Positions 16,817-25,300 of a DNA stretch of 37,154 nt are shown here, one piece after another. This stretch comes from Eggerthellaceae bacterium (GTDB taxonomy: Bacteria; Actinomycetota; Coriobacteriia; Coriobacteriales; Eggerthellaceae): the NCBI GenBank assembly GCA_017434045.1, contig JAFRGA010000059.1, forward strand, positions 1-37,154. Reading direction: 5' to 3'. Position numbers and translations under genes: made by a program. Below the pieces are notes generated by a model. The model saw only the letters and a program-made list of their open reading frames with translations. It was not told the DNA's origin and did no database searches. The first letter of the stretch is position 1. Every line of letters begins with the position of its first letter.

Positions 16817-16880
16817 CGCTCATTTCCGGCATATCGCTGCACGAGTTTCTCCATGTGCAGCAAATGCGGGGAACTGCACG
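16817..16880. repeat. 64-nt inverted repeat 4 of the array (25-14-25)
   Basis: The arms are 16817-16841 and 16856-16880 with the 14-nt loop CGAGTTTCTCCATG. This is the most degenerate pair. It follows the unit at 16763-16787 after 29 bases, just as pair 2 follows the unit at 16289-16313 after 29 bases. Confidence 0.72.
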
Positions 16881-16999
16881 GAAAAGGCCGTGCGGGCCGG
16901 GCGGGCGGGCCTGTTGAGAGCGCAGAGGGGCTTGGCGGGAGCATCTCTCCTGTGCGGACGTGCGGGCTGGGAGGGCTCCCTTAACCTAACAGGCAAGTG

Positions 17000-17410
17000 G
17001 GTCATCCAGCCGAAGGGGTAAGCCGCTCCCGAAGGGTCCGAGCGCCCGGAGAGCAGCCCGGTGGGCTGTTCTCAGCGGGGACGGGCAAGCTCCAGCTTGC
17101 CCCCGCGCATACTCCCGGAACTGTTTCCCAGATGCGCGGAGCGCGGTCGGAAACGCCTGACGTACGGCCCAGGCCCATGTCTGGTCCGCCGCCCGCCCGG
17201 AGGGGTGAGCCGCTTCCGCAGGCGGGCAGCGATGCCGCGTATGGGCGAAGCCATTACCGCCGAGGACGCTGTAGGCGAACCCCTTAGGCCGGACGATCTA
17301 GCAGAGGATGCTGTAGGCGAACCCCTCCGAGCGGGCTTCCCGAGGACGCTGTACGCGAACCCCCTCGGGCGGGCGGCCTGGATAATCTGACGGTAGCCCC
17401 GAGCTTGTGT
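17000..17410 (+). repeat. Dispersed intergenic element, copy C
   Basis: This is the fullest copy. The three-hairpin block is at 17049-17154: GAGAGCAGCCC paired with GGGCTGTTCTC, GGGCAAGCT paired with AGCTTGCCC, and a stem closed by GTTTCC and GGAAAC. After it come the GGAGGGGTGAGCCGCTTCC block, CATTACCGCCG, and three units of the type CTGTAGGCGAACCCC starting at 17268, 17310 and 17348. It ends just before the apeB stop in CCCGAGCTTGTGTCGGG, a small hairpin. Between the array and this copy (16881-16999) I see only GC-rich sequence without features. Confidence 0.8.
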
Positions 17411-17415
17411 CGGGT

Positions 17416-18879
17416 TTACTTCCGGGAAACGCGGGCGCTCGGCTCCGCATCGCGCAGGAAAGCCGCGTAGCCCTTGTACGCCTCGTAGATGTCAGCTTTG
17501 CTCGTAATCTCCCACGGAGCATGCATGGACAGCACGGCCACGCCGGAGTCGATAACGTCCATCTCGTATTTCGCAGGCAGATAGGCGATTGTCCCACCGC
17601 CGCCGGCATCAACCTTGCCGAGCTCCGCCGTCTGGAACGAAACATCGGCATCGTCCATGATGCGGCGTATGCGCGCGACGTATTCCGCAGAGGCGTCGTT
17701 GCTTCCCGACTTGCCACGTGAACCCGTGTACTTGTTGAACACGAGCCCATGGCCGAGATATGCCGCGTTCTTCGGCTCGAAAACGCTCGCGTAGGCGGGA
17801 TCGAGACCGGCGGATACGTCGCTCGAGAGCATGCTCGACGCAGCGAGGGCGCGACGGAGGTTGATGTCTCCACCCTCACCTGCCAACTCCAGGAGCACAG
17901 CGACGACGTTCTCGAAGAACTGGGAAGCCATGCCTGTCGCCCCGACGCTTCCGATCTCCTCTTTGTCCACGAGCACCGTCATGGCAGTGCGCACCGGCGC
18001 CTCGTCGAGGTCGAGCTGGGCCTTGAGCGACGGATACGCGCAAGCGGAGTCGTCTTGGCCATACCCGATGATCATCGAACGGTCGAAGCCGAGCTCGCGG
18101 GCCGGCCCGGCGGGAACGACCTCTATCTCGGCCGAGAGGAAGTCCTCTTCCTCCATACCGTACTTCTTCGCGAGCAGTTGGAGGACGAACGCCTTCACGG
18201 GCTCCTTCGCCGCAAGCTTCTCCAGCTCGCTCTTGTCCGCGTCTTCCTTCTTCTTGTCCTCGTCGCTCAGCAGCATCGGACGGCTGCCGACCAGCACGTC
18301 CAGGTCCTCAGCTGCAACCACTTCCGAGCCAGTTTTCTTCATCTGGTCCTTCGCCAGGTGGATGAGCAGGTCTGAAACGCAGAACACGGGATCGTCGGCA
18401 TCCTCCCCCACGTTCACCTGCACGACCGAGCCGTCTTTCTTGGCTACGACGCCGTGCAGCGCGAGGGGCAATGTTACCCACTGGTAATGCTTGATCCCGC
18501 CATAGTAGTGGGTGTCGAGATGCACAAGCCCGTTGCGCTCGAACAGGGGGTTCTGTTTCAGGTCAAGGCGAGGCGAATCTATGTGCGCCCCCAAGATGTT
18601 GAAGCCGTTCACCAGCGGCTCGGTTCCGAGATGCGCGAAGATGACAGCCTTTCCGTGCGTTTGCGCATACACCTTATCGCCTGCCGAGAGGCGACGTCCC
18701 TCGTCGAGCGCCTGGTACAGGTCGGTGTACCCCGCCTTCTCGGCTTGCGCAATTGCCGCGGCGGCAAACTCCCGCTCTGTTTTGTTTTCGGTGATGAACT
18801 GGATGTATTCTGCGCAGATATCCTCGAGCTCCCCAAGGGCTCCTGCGTCGTATTTCTCCCAAGCCGACTTCGTTTCCAT
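17416..18879 (-). CDS. apeB: M18 family aspartyl-type aminopeptidase
   Basis: A cytosolic metallo-aminopeptidase of the M18 family, which removes N-terminal residues (often acidic ones) from peptides. The 487-residue protein shows the expected co-catalytic metal ligands and catalytic acids in order: LGAHIDSPRLDLK, the bridging Asp in GQDDSACAY, VDKEEIGSVGATG, SSDVSAGLDPAYA and LSMHAPWEI near the C-terminus. A charged insertion at about residues 205-225 (DEDKKKEDADKSELEKL) lies between the domains. The gene symbol is by family resemblance. GAAAGGA precedes the ATG. A TATAAT at 18912-18917 on the minus strand, lacking a clear -35, may be its promoter. Confidence 0.92.
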   Translation of the reverse strand: METKSAWEKYDAGALGELEDICAEYIQFITENKTEREFAAAAIAQAEKAGYTDLYQALDEGRRLSAGDKVYAQTHGKAVIFAHLGTEPLVNGFNILGAHIDSPRLDLKQNPLFERNGLVHLDTHYYGGIKHYQWVTLPLALHGVVAKKDGSVVQVNVGEDADDPVFCVSDLLIHLAKDQMKKTGSEVVAAEDLDVLVGSRPMLLSDEDKKKEDADKSELEKLAAKEPVKAFVLQLLAKKYGMEEEDFLSAEIEVVPAGPARELGFDRSMIIGYGQDDSACAYPSLKAQLDLDEAPVRTAMTVLVDKEEIGSVGATGMASQFFENVVAVLLELAGEGGDINLRRALAASSMLSSDVSAGLDPAYASVFEPKNAAYLGHGLVFNKYTGSRGKSGSNDASAEYVARIRRIMDDADVSFQTAELGKVDAGGGGTIAYLPAKYEMDVIDSGVAVLSMHAPWEITSKADIYEAYKGYAAFLRDAEPSARVSRK

Positions 18880-19026
18880 ACTCGATCCTTTCTCGTTATC
18901 GCATGCGCTCCATTATAGAAGACATCGGCCCATCGGCAGGACGTCTTGTTTTGAAGTCTTATAGCGTCCATTATATGAGTCTCTAGCACTTAAGTTTTCA
19001 TAAAGGTAACGCTTAGATTTTATGAC

Positions 19027-19055
19027 TTGATACTGCTAAAGCATTGCCGTATAAC
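19027..19055 (+). promoter_or_regulatory. Promoter of hsp20
   Basis: TTGATA and TATAAC are spaced by 17 bases, a good housekeeping-type promoter about 90 bases before the Hsp20 start. I found no complete CIRCE or HspR (HAIR) operator; only a CTAGCACTT half-site occurs near 18985. The rest of 18880-19146 shows nothing else. Confidence 0.62.
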
Positions 19056-19146
19056 AGGAATCGTTAAAGGAACAAGGATTTGAGCAAGCGTAAAGGCATC
19101 CTGCCAAACATAGAAGCGCTTGCCCCACGAAAGGAAGATGAGAGAA

Positions 19147-19587
19147 ATGACGATGCTCGTTCCCCGTAGACGCCACAGTGTATTCGACGACTTCATGACC
19201 GATCCGTTCGATTCGTTCTTCGGCGGCTTGGCTCAGCCCCAAGCAACCCCCAACCTCATGCGCACGGACATCAAGGAAAACGACGCCGCGTATGAGATCG
19301 TGATCGACCTGCCCGGCTTCGAGAAGGAAAACGTGGCTGCCGAACTCAAGGACGGCATCCTGAAGATTTCCGCGAAGACCTCTCAGGAATCCGAAGAGAG
19401 CACCGGCACGTTCCTCCGCCGTGAACGCTTCACGGGCCAGTGCAGCCGCCAGTTCTACGTTGGCGAAGACATCGAAGAGGCCGACATCAAGGCCCGTTTC
19501 GACAACGGCACGCTGCAGATCTCGGTCCCGAAGAAAGTCGAGCAGCCCAAGCTCGAAGAGCCGCGCAACATCGCGATTGAAGGCTAA
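19147..19587 (+). CDS. Hsp20/alpha-crystallin small heat-shock protein
   Basis: An ATP-independent holdase that binds unfolding proteins. The 146-residue product has a short N-terminal arm with the SVFDDFMTDPFDSFFGG segment, an alpha-crystallin domain (MRTDIKENDAAYEIVIDLPGF, KENVAAELKDGILKISA, FLRRERFTGQCSRQFYVG) and the ADIKARFDNGTLQISVPK strand. The C-terminus has IAIEG, equivalent to the usual I-x-I tail. Several in-frame ATGs exist. I choose 19147, with AGGAAG about nine bases upstream; 19138 and 19153 are alternatives. It is the only plus-strand gene between 486 and 31900 and stands alone. Confidence 0.92.
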   Translation: MTMLVPRRRHSVFDDFMTDPFDSFFGGLAQPQATPNLMRTDIKENDAAYEIVIDLPGFEKENVAAELKDGILKISAKTSQESEESTGTFLRRERFTGQCSRQFYVGEDIEEADIKARFDNGTLQISVPKKVEQPKLEEPRNIAIEG

Positions 19588-19617
19588 CACCCGCGCACGT
19601 ACAGCGCACACTCCTGC

Positions 19618-19650
19618 CCGTGCGCCGATTATCTCCTCCTCGGCGCACGG
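19618..19650 (+). terminator. Terminator 1 after hsp20
   Basis: A 10-bp stem CCGTGCGCCG / CGGCGCACGG with a 13-nt loop, followed by CCTTTCT, lies 30 bases after the hsp20 stop. Confidence 0.65.
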
Positions 19651-19698
19651 CCTTTCTCGCAAACCCGTAAGGTTGGGTATCCCCTCCCCCAGCCGACA

Positions 19699-19737
19699 GA
19701 GGCGCCCGAAATCCCCACGGGCGCCTCTTCCTTTTCT
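19699..19737 (+). terminator. Terminator 2 between the convergent hsp20 and nicotinamidase genes
   Basis: A perfect 10-bp stem GAGGCGCCCG / CGGGCGCCTC with a 9-nt loop is followed on the plus strand by TTCCTTTTCT. It can back up terminator 1 and may also act on the convergent minus-strand gene. Confidence 0.75.
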
Positions 19738-19762
19738 GAATCAACGTTTGGATGAAAACGAA

Positions 19763-20320
19763 CTAGCGGTTGATGACCTCGATCTGGAGTCCCTCGAGAA
19801 CGTCGAGGGCTTTTTCGTGCATGGCGGGGTCTGGCGCCATCGTGCAGTTGGCGTCAACGATGATGGGCACGTCGGGGCAGGCGGTGCGCGCTATTACGGC
19901 ATTGGATAACACGCACATGTTGGATACGAGCCCCACGAGCTCGATGCTCTCGAACGGCAGCGACCCGACCTCGGTCGCCACACCCTGCCGCTCCACAAGA
20001 CGCTCGAACAAGGCGACGGAGCCAAACGTGGGCTTGCGGTACACCGTGTCCGATTCCTTGAGTTTCGCCCCAACTTCCCCGTACAGCTCGTACCCTTGGG
20101 TCCCCTCAATGCAATGCGGGATGGGAAGCTTCTTTCCCTCCTGCGTCTCGAGGTAATCGCCGCGATGGGTGTCGTATGTGAAGCAAACCGTATCGCCCGC
20201 ATCCCGGTACTCGTCGATCTTGCGGGCAATCCGCTCGTCGAGCAGCTCGGCTCCCTCAAATCCAAGAGCGCCGTCGACGAAGTCGTTCTGATAATCGACC
20301 ACGATAAGTAACCGCTTCAT
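19763..20320 (-). CDS. Isochorismatase-family cysteine hydrolase, probable nicotinamidase
   Basis: Hydrolases of this family cleave amides such as nicotinamide to nicotinic acid for NAD salvage. The 185-residue protein has the expected Asp-Lys-Cys triad: VVDYQNDFVDG with Asp9, the lysine of YRKPTFG, and Cys136 in GLVSNMCVLSNAV. A metal site like that of PncA is suggested by YDTHRGDY and the histidine of IPHCIEGTQG, which favours nicotinamidase over other isochorismatase-like functions. GGGGGAGGA precedes the ATG. It lies 59 bases after yerC in the same direction and may share its transcript. Confidence 0.85.
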   Translation of the reverse strand: MKRLLIVVDYQNDFVDGALGFEGAELLDERIARKIDEYRDAGDTVCFTYDTHRGDYLETQEGKKLPIPHCIEGTQGYELYGEVGAKLKESDTVYRKPTFGSVALFERLVERQGVATEVGSLPFESIELVGLVSNMCVLSNAVIARTACPDVPIIVDANCTMAPDPAMHEKALDVLEGLQIEVINR

Positions 20321-20379
20321 GCAAATCCTCCCCCTGACTGCCTAAAGCTCGCACGTAAACGGCCAAAACGCGAGTGTGC

Positions 20380-20676
20380 CTATTGTTCTTCAAGTTCGGC
20401 TAGCACGTCAAGTGCGGCGCGGTATCCGCCCGATCCGTATCCAAGGCATTTGCTCACGCGTGCAATGGTTGTGGCAGAGGCCCCCGTTGCCTCCGCTATC
20501 TGGGAATATGACCTTCCCTGATCCAACAACCTCGCCACAGCAAGCCTCTGGGAGCTCTCTTTGATCTCGCGAATCGTGAACAGGTCCTCCATAAGTGCGA
20601 ACAGGGTGTCCTTGTCGTCGAGGGCGGATAGGACATCGAGCAGGGACTCCACTTCGGACGTACGCAAATCGGTCAT
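20380..20676 (-). CDS. YerC/YecD family TrpR-like DNA-binding protein
   Basis: A 98-residue helical protein of the TrpR superfamily, YerC/YecD type. The N-terminal half is SLLDVLSALDDKDTLFALMEDLFTIREIKE; the helix-turn-helix is YSQIAEATGASATTIARVSKCL followed by GYGSGGY, the family signature. In TrpR the fold binds tryptophan; here no ligand residues can be assigned. The start follows the cimA stop by three bases with GGAGCG as ribosome site, so it is co-translated with citramalate synthase. It may control amino-acid genes, but the target is unknown. Confidence 0.87.
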   Translation of the reverse strand: MTDLRTSEVESLLDVLSALDDKDTLFALMEDLFTIREIKESSQRLAVARLLDQGRSYSQIAEATGASATTIARVSKCLGYGSGGYRAALDVLAELEEQ

Positions 20677-20679
20677 GCG

Positions 20680-22290
20680 TTACGCTCCAATCCTCATAAG
20701 CCCGTATTCGAGCGACTCCACGAGCGCATTCCACGATGCCTCGATGATATTCTCTGAAACGCCGATGGTTCCCCATGTTCCCTGCTCGTCCCGCATGGTT
20801 ATAGATACGCGCGTAATGGCGTCGGTTCCCGTGCTCTCGTCAAGCAGGCGCACCTTGAAGTCTATAAGCTCCATGTCGTTGACCTGGGGATAAAACTCTC
20901 CTAAAGCCATATGCAGAGCATTTGCCAAAGCGCCGACGGGACCAGTGCCCTCGCCCGTGGCGACGAACCGGCGATCGCCCACGTGGATCTTGATCGTCGC
21001 TTCGGCCTGGGCGTCCTTCGCGAGCGCCCCCGTATCTTCCCGATCGTCCACGATCACCCTGAAGCTCTCGAGCGTGAAATACGACTCGTACAAGCCAAGG
21101 TTCCTGGCGATGAGCAGCGCAAGCGATCCGTCGGCCACCTCGTACGAGTACCCTTGGGCCTCACGCTCCTTCACCAAGTCCAGAATGGGTTGGATTTTCT
21201 CCGGAACCGCCTTGAGATCGAACCCGAGCAGGGCGGCCTTGGCCACGAGCGATGCCTTGCCGGCGAGCTCGCTGACGACCATGCGCGTGGTGTTCCCAAC
21301 GGAATCGGGACGCTCGTGCTCGTACGCCTCGGGAAAGCGCGCAATCGCGCTGGCGTGTAACCCGCCCTTGTGAGCGAAGGCCGAGGAGCCGACGTAAGGA
21401 GCGTGAGCCCACACCGAAACGTTGCAGACTTCCGCGATGTAACTGGCCACGCTGGTGAGTTGACGCAGGTTGTCGGCCCCAATGCACTTGTAGCCCATCT
21501 TGAGCTCCAGGTCGGCTATGACCGTCAGAAGATCGGCGTTGCCCACGCGCTCGCCATAGCCGTTCACGGTTCCCTGAACTTGCGTCGCACCAGCCCGAAC
21601 GCCCGAAAGCGTGTTGGCGACGGCGCATCCGCCGTCGTTATGGCAATGGACCCCTACACGGGGCATGCTGTATGAGGACAGCTCGCAATCCGCGGCGAGA
21701 TCGTCGACGACGGCCCTCACGATATGCTCGATGTCGAAAGGAAGCGAGCCTCCGTTCGTGTCGCAAAGGTCGATGGAGTCCGCGCCCGCTCGCGCAGCGG
21801 CGCGCACGCACTCGAGTGCATATGCGGAATTGGACTTGAACCCGTCGAAGAAGTGCTCGGCGTCGAAGACGACTTCACGGCCCCTTGTCTTCAGATACGA
21901 GACAGAGTCGGAAATCATCCGGATGTTTTCCTCAAGCGGGGCTTCCAGCGCACGTTCGACCTGGGCGTCCCACGTCTTGCCGACAATGGCCACAACGGGC
22001 GCTTCGCTGTTAAGCAAGTCGGCAAGCCCGGTATCGTCCTTGGCGGCAACGCCCTTCTTGCATGTTGCCCCGAACGCTGCGATGCGCGCATGCGAGAGCG
22101 GATGCTCGCGCAGCTCGCGGAAGAACGCGATGTCTTTCGGGTTGGAAGCGGGAAATCCTCCCTCAATGATATCGACCCCGAATTCGTCGAGCCGACGCGC
22201 TATGAGCAGCTTGTCCTCGAGGGACAGGACCACGCCTTCGGCCTGCTCGCCGTCACGCAGCGTGGAGTCGTATATGATGATCTTTTCCAT
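20680..22290 (-). CDS. cimA: (R)-citramalate synthase
   Basis: Condenses acetyl-CoA with pyruvate to citramalate, giving 2-oxobutyrate for isoleucine without threonine. The 536-residue protein is of the long CimA/LeuA-like type: barrel start IYDSTLRDGEQAEGVVLSLEDK, substrate-site GGFPASNPKD, DLCDTNGGSLP, the metal ligands VGVHCHNDGGCAVANTL, and VNGYGERVGNADLLT. The C-terminal regulatory LeuA dimer domain is at about residues 400-525. HKGGLHASAI is also present. Homocitrate or 2-isopropylmalate synthase is less likely given the overall resemblance. It heads cimA-yerC. Confidence 0.9.
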   Translation of the reverse strand: MEKIIIYDSTLRDGEQAEGVVLSLEDKLLIARRLDEFGVDIIEGGFPASNPKDIAFFRELREHPLSHARIAAFGATCKKGVAAKDDTGLADLLNSEAPVVAIVGKTWDAQVERALEAPLEENIRMISDSVSYLKTRGREVVFDAEHFFDGFKSNSAYALECVRAAARAGADSIDLCDTNGGSLPFDIEHIVRAVVDDLAADCELSSYSMPRVGVHCHNDGGCAVANTLSGVRAGATQVQGTVNGYGERVGNADLLTVIADLELKMGYKCIGADNLRQLTSVASYIAEVCNVSVWAHAPYVGSSAFAHKGGLHASAIARFPEAYEHERPDSVGNTTRMVVSELAGKASLVAKAALLGFDLKAVPEKIQPILDLVKEREAQGYSYEVADGSLALLIARNLGLYESYFTLESFRVIVDDREDTGALAKDAQAEATIKIHVGDRRFVATGEGTGPVGALANALHMALGEFYPQVNDMELIDFKVRLLDESTGTDAITRVSITMRDEQGTWGTIGVSENIIEASWNALVESLEYGLMRIGA

Positions 22291-22298
22291 GGCGCCCT

Positions 22299-22327
22299 AT
22301 TGTACTCCAACGTAATGGAGCGAAGAA
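22299..22327 (-). promoter_or_regulatory. Candidate promoter with internal palindrome before cimA
   Basis: On the minus strand TTCTTC and TACAAT are 17 bases apart. The spacer contains CTCCA-ttacgt-TGGAG, an 11-base-centred palindrome that could be an operator. The -10 is only eight bases from the ATG, so the transcript would be nearly leaderless. The -35 is weak. Confidence 0.33.
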
Positions 22328-22333
22328 CACTCT

Positions 22334-25300
22334 TTACTTCATCTGCCGACGGAACGCCAGGAGCTTTTCAACGAGACCGGCGGTCGTCAAGCCCAAGGCG
22401 AAGGGAGCGGCAAGCGGAGCGAAGGGGTTCGCGGCTAAGACATGACGGACCTCGTCGGGTTTGGGCGTAGCTGAGATCTTAGTCCATCGAGCACCGGGAA
22501 CCTTGGAATCATCGGTTTTATTCTGGTCGGCGATTTTCTTGGAAACGTCCTCGCTGACGATAATCTGAGATTCGTCAATGGGCTTGAACGTTTCAGGCAG
22601 CTCTTGCGTCGGAGCTACTTGGGGTGCGCCAGCGGGCTCGTCTTCTTGCTCGGCCTCATCGTCCCCATCAGCGAAGTCGTCTTCGAAGTCGCCTTCGAAG
22701 TCGCCTTCGTCTTCGAAATCGTCATCACCCTCATCGCCGAAGTCGTCTTCGTCTTCGAAATCGCCTTCGTCTTCGATGGTCAAGTCTTCTGCGTCCGGGT
22801 CCTCGGCGTCACCGCTTGGGTTTTCGCTGCCACCCGAATTCGCAGGGACGTCATTGCCGTCGTTCTCGGTCGAGTCGTGGCCGTCGGGGTTGTCTCCGAC
22901 CTGGACGGTCAGGAGCTGCGGGCCCGAAACCCCGGACTGGGACCCGAGCGTCGCCACGACGCGGATGTAGGTCAGCACCGTGGCGCCACCGCTGCCCGAG
23001 GAACTGGCGCCCGGGGAGACGGGGTTCGTCTTGACGCGAAGCGTCTTCCCGGTCTCGTTGGGGATCACGGTCCAGGTCTTGCAGCCGTCGGTCGACTGCT
23101 CCCAGCGATACGTGATGTTGGGATCGTTCTCGTCGGCGCCGATGATGTGCGACGTGAAGTTCGCCCAATCCCCCGCGAAGGGCGGCTGGTAGTCAAGTTG
23201 AACTACCAGGCCCGTGCCTTCCTTTATCTGCGCGGGCTTAGACGGCTTGGAGGTCGAGTCGTCCATGATGACCGAGACGCGGTAGAAGTTGCCGATGTGC
23301 TCGTCGTCGGTCGGCACGTGGATCGTCTGCTCGATGTTGGTGGCGACCTCTTCCCAAGCCCCCGTCTTCTCGGTCCAACGCTCCCACTTGTAGCTGAAGT
23401 TCTTGCTGCCCACCGACTCGGTCGGGACGACTGTCAGGAACGCAGTGTAGCCTTTCGGGACGGGGGTGTAGTTGATGGTCGGGCGGAGGCCCTCGTCGCC
23501 CTCCTCCTCCGCGACCCCCTTCATGCGCACGGTTATCGTGTTGACCCAGCGCAGCGCCGCCATGGCCTCCGTGAGCGCGGGGGCTGCGTCGGACTGGTCG
23601 AACATGACCTGGTACCGCGTGTTGTCGAGGAGCTTCGTGGTATCGGCGCCCGCCTGGGCCGCTCCGCCGCTCTCCGCGCCGCCCTCCCCGAGCGCCCCGA
23701 GCACGGTCGCCTGCGTGGCGACGATGACGTAGGAGGCCTCGGCATGGGACGCGTTGACCAGGTCAGCCCAGGAAACGCGCGTCGTGATCGCCTCGGCGTT
23801 CGTGAACTCCAGGTAATCGATGTTCTTCTGCTTCTCGAGGGGAACGCCCGCGTCGTCGAGCAGCAGCGACAGCGTGGTCCCGAAGCCGGCCACGGAGACG
23901 GCCTGTCCCTCCGGGTGCGCGCCCGTCGGGAGCGTCATCGTGTAGGTCTTCGAGTTGCGGTCGAGCTGCTTGCCCGTCGCCGCGTTCTTCAGGTCCTTGT
24001 CGTAGACGGACTTGGTCTCGATATAGTTCTTTGCCTCCTCGGCTGTTTCCTCGGCAGTGGGCGGCTCGCTATCCTGGCTATTATCGGCCGCCGCATCCGT
24101 CTCGCCCTCCGCTGGAGGGGTGTCGGCCGCTTCCGAAGATTCCACAGCTTCCGCAGAGCCAGACGAGGTTTCCTCAGCGCCATAGGGAGTGCCGTCTGGG
24201 CGTAGCTTGGGAGACTGCACGACGACCGTCAGCTCGTCCTGGTGTCGGTCCTCGCCTTGCAGCAGGTCCTGGCTCCAATCCCCGAAGTAGACGTACTCCG
24301 AGTACTCCCCGTTCTCGCCGTTGGCGCTCGTGCAGCGGACGGCGAGCTTCGAGGGCGCGCCCTCGCCCGCGGCCACGGAGAGGACGCCGTCCTGCGTTAT
24401 GGAGGCGACGGCCGGGTCGACCTCTTTCAGGTCCCCGTCGAGCACGCTCCACTTCAAATCGGAGAGCAGCCTGTCGCTCGACTTCGAGAGCGGGCTTCCC
24501 GGGCTGCTCTCGAACGTCTCGGGACCCTGCCCGCCCGCGCCGGTCGACACGTTGGCCTTGGCGGTGAGGCCGAAGCCCGCCTTCTGCTCGTCGGTGAGCT
24601 GGAGCGGGTGCTCCTTGGAGCCGTCGCCCTCCGGGGGGACTTCCTCGCCGACGGCGCCGCCCACGAGCTTGCCCGTGTCGGCGCGGTATATCTCGAGCGA
24701 GCTCACGTACACGACCGTCACCTCGAACTTCATCTCGAAGTCAGCCGGCGTCATCCCCTCGGGGAGCTGGTAGGCGGTCGCCGCGTTGGCGGCGTCCTTC
24801 AGCTTGCAGGTGACCTCCACCTTGCCGGGGGATCTCCCCGTCAGGGTGGCGACGCCGTTCTCGAAGGCAATCTCCGCGCTCGCCGAGTCGTCTACGGGCT
24901 TGACCTCCCATTCCAGCAGGTCGTCCGTCGCGACGAGCACGGTGTTCGCGTCGTCGCCCTCCGCGGCATACGCGGGCGTCGGCTGCGTGAGGGCCCTGAA
25001 GACCCCGGCGGCGAACCGTGCCGGCGACGCCTTCCCGACTGATTGCTGAACGTTTTGCGCCGACTGCGGGCTCATCTGCTGCCCCTCGTCCAGCTTCTGG
25101 TCTTCCCCAGAGCCCTGCTCTACGGGCTCGTCTTTCTTGGTCGCGTTCCATACGGCCGTGTAGGAGGCTTCCCCGTCAACGGTGGAAGGCGCCGGGTCCC
25201 AATGGTCGAACTCGTACGTGTAGCCGTCGTCTTCGTATGTAGGCGTGCCGGGATACTCCGGGGTTTGCCCGTATTCCCAATACCCGCTGGCAAGCTCGCC

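Larger units (their letters stand above)
15976..16880. repeat. Array of 25 copies of a ~25-nt repeat in both orientations
   Basis: The 1570-bp gene-free stretch 15846-17415 contains this array (15976-16880) and repeat copy C (about 17000-17410). The unit reads CGTGCACTTCC...TCCTTGCA in plus orientation and TGCAAGGA...GGAAGTGCACG when inverted. Plus units start at 15976, 16007, 16039, 16069, 16098, 16128, 16158, 16189, 16219, 16343, 16693 and 16817. Inverted units start at 16258, 16289, 16382, 16413, 16444, 16486, 16528, 16570, 16613, 16644, 16732, 16763 and 16856. Units are 23-26 nt in the plus run and 25 nt elsewhere. Copies from 16693 onward are more degenerate. Every reading frame crossing it is an artefact of repeat periodicity and GC content; I see no ribosome site or known protein. 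Its function is unknown to me. Confidence 0.9.

Noticed and set aside
15799..16917. A 372-codon plus-strand reading frame and several frames on both strands across the repeat array
   Set aside because: All frames are kept open by the GC-rich ~30-nt repeat; translations are periodic low-complexity (HFPE, ALPRIP) without ribosome sites or similarity to known proteins, and several frames overlap on both strands.
18970..19000. A CIRCE operator before hsp20
   Set aside because: Only one half resembling TTAGCACTC is present; there is no inverted partner at nine bases.
22334..22440. Sortase anchoring of the large surface protein
   Set aside because: No LPXTG-like motif precedes the C-terminal hydrophobic segment.
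22604..24205. A 533-codon frame antisense to the surface protein gene
   Set aside because: It is a shadow of codon bias in a GC-rich gene; arginine/valine-rich translation with no domain.
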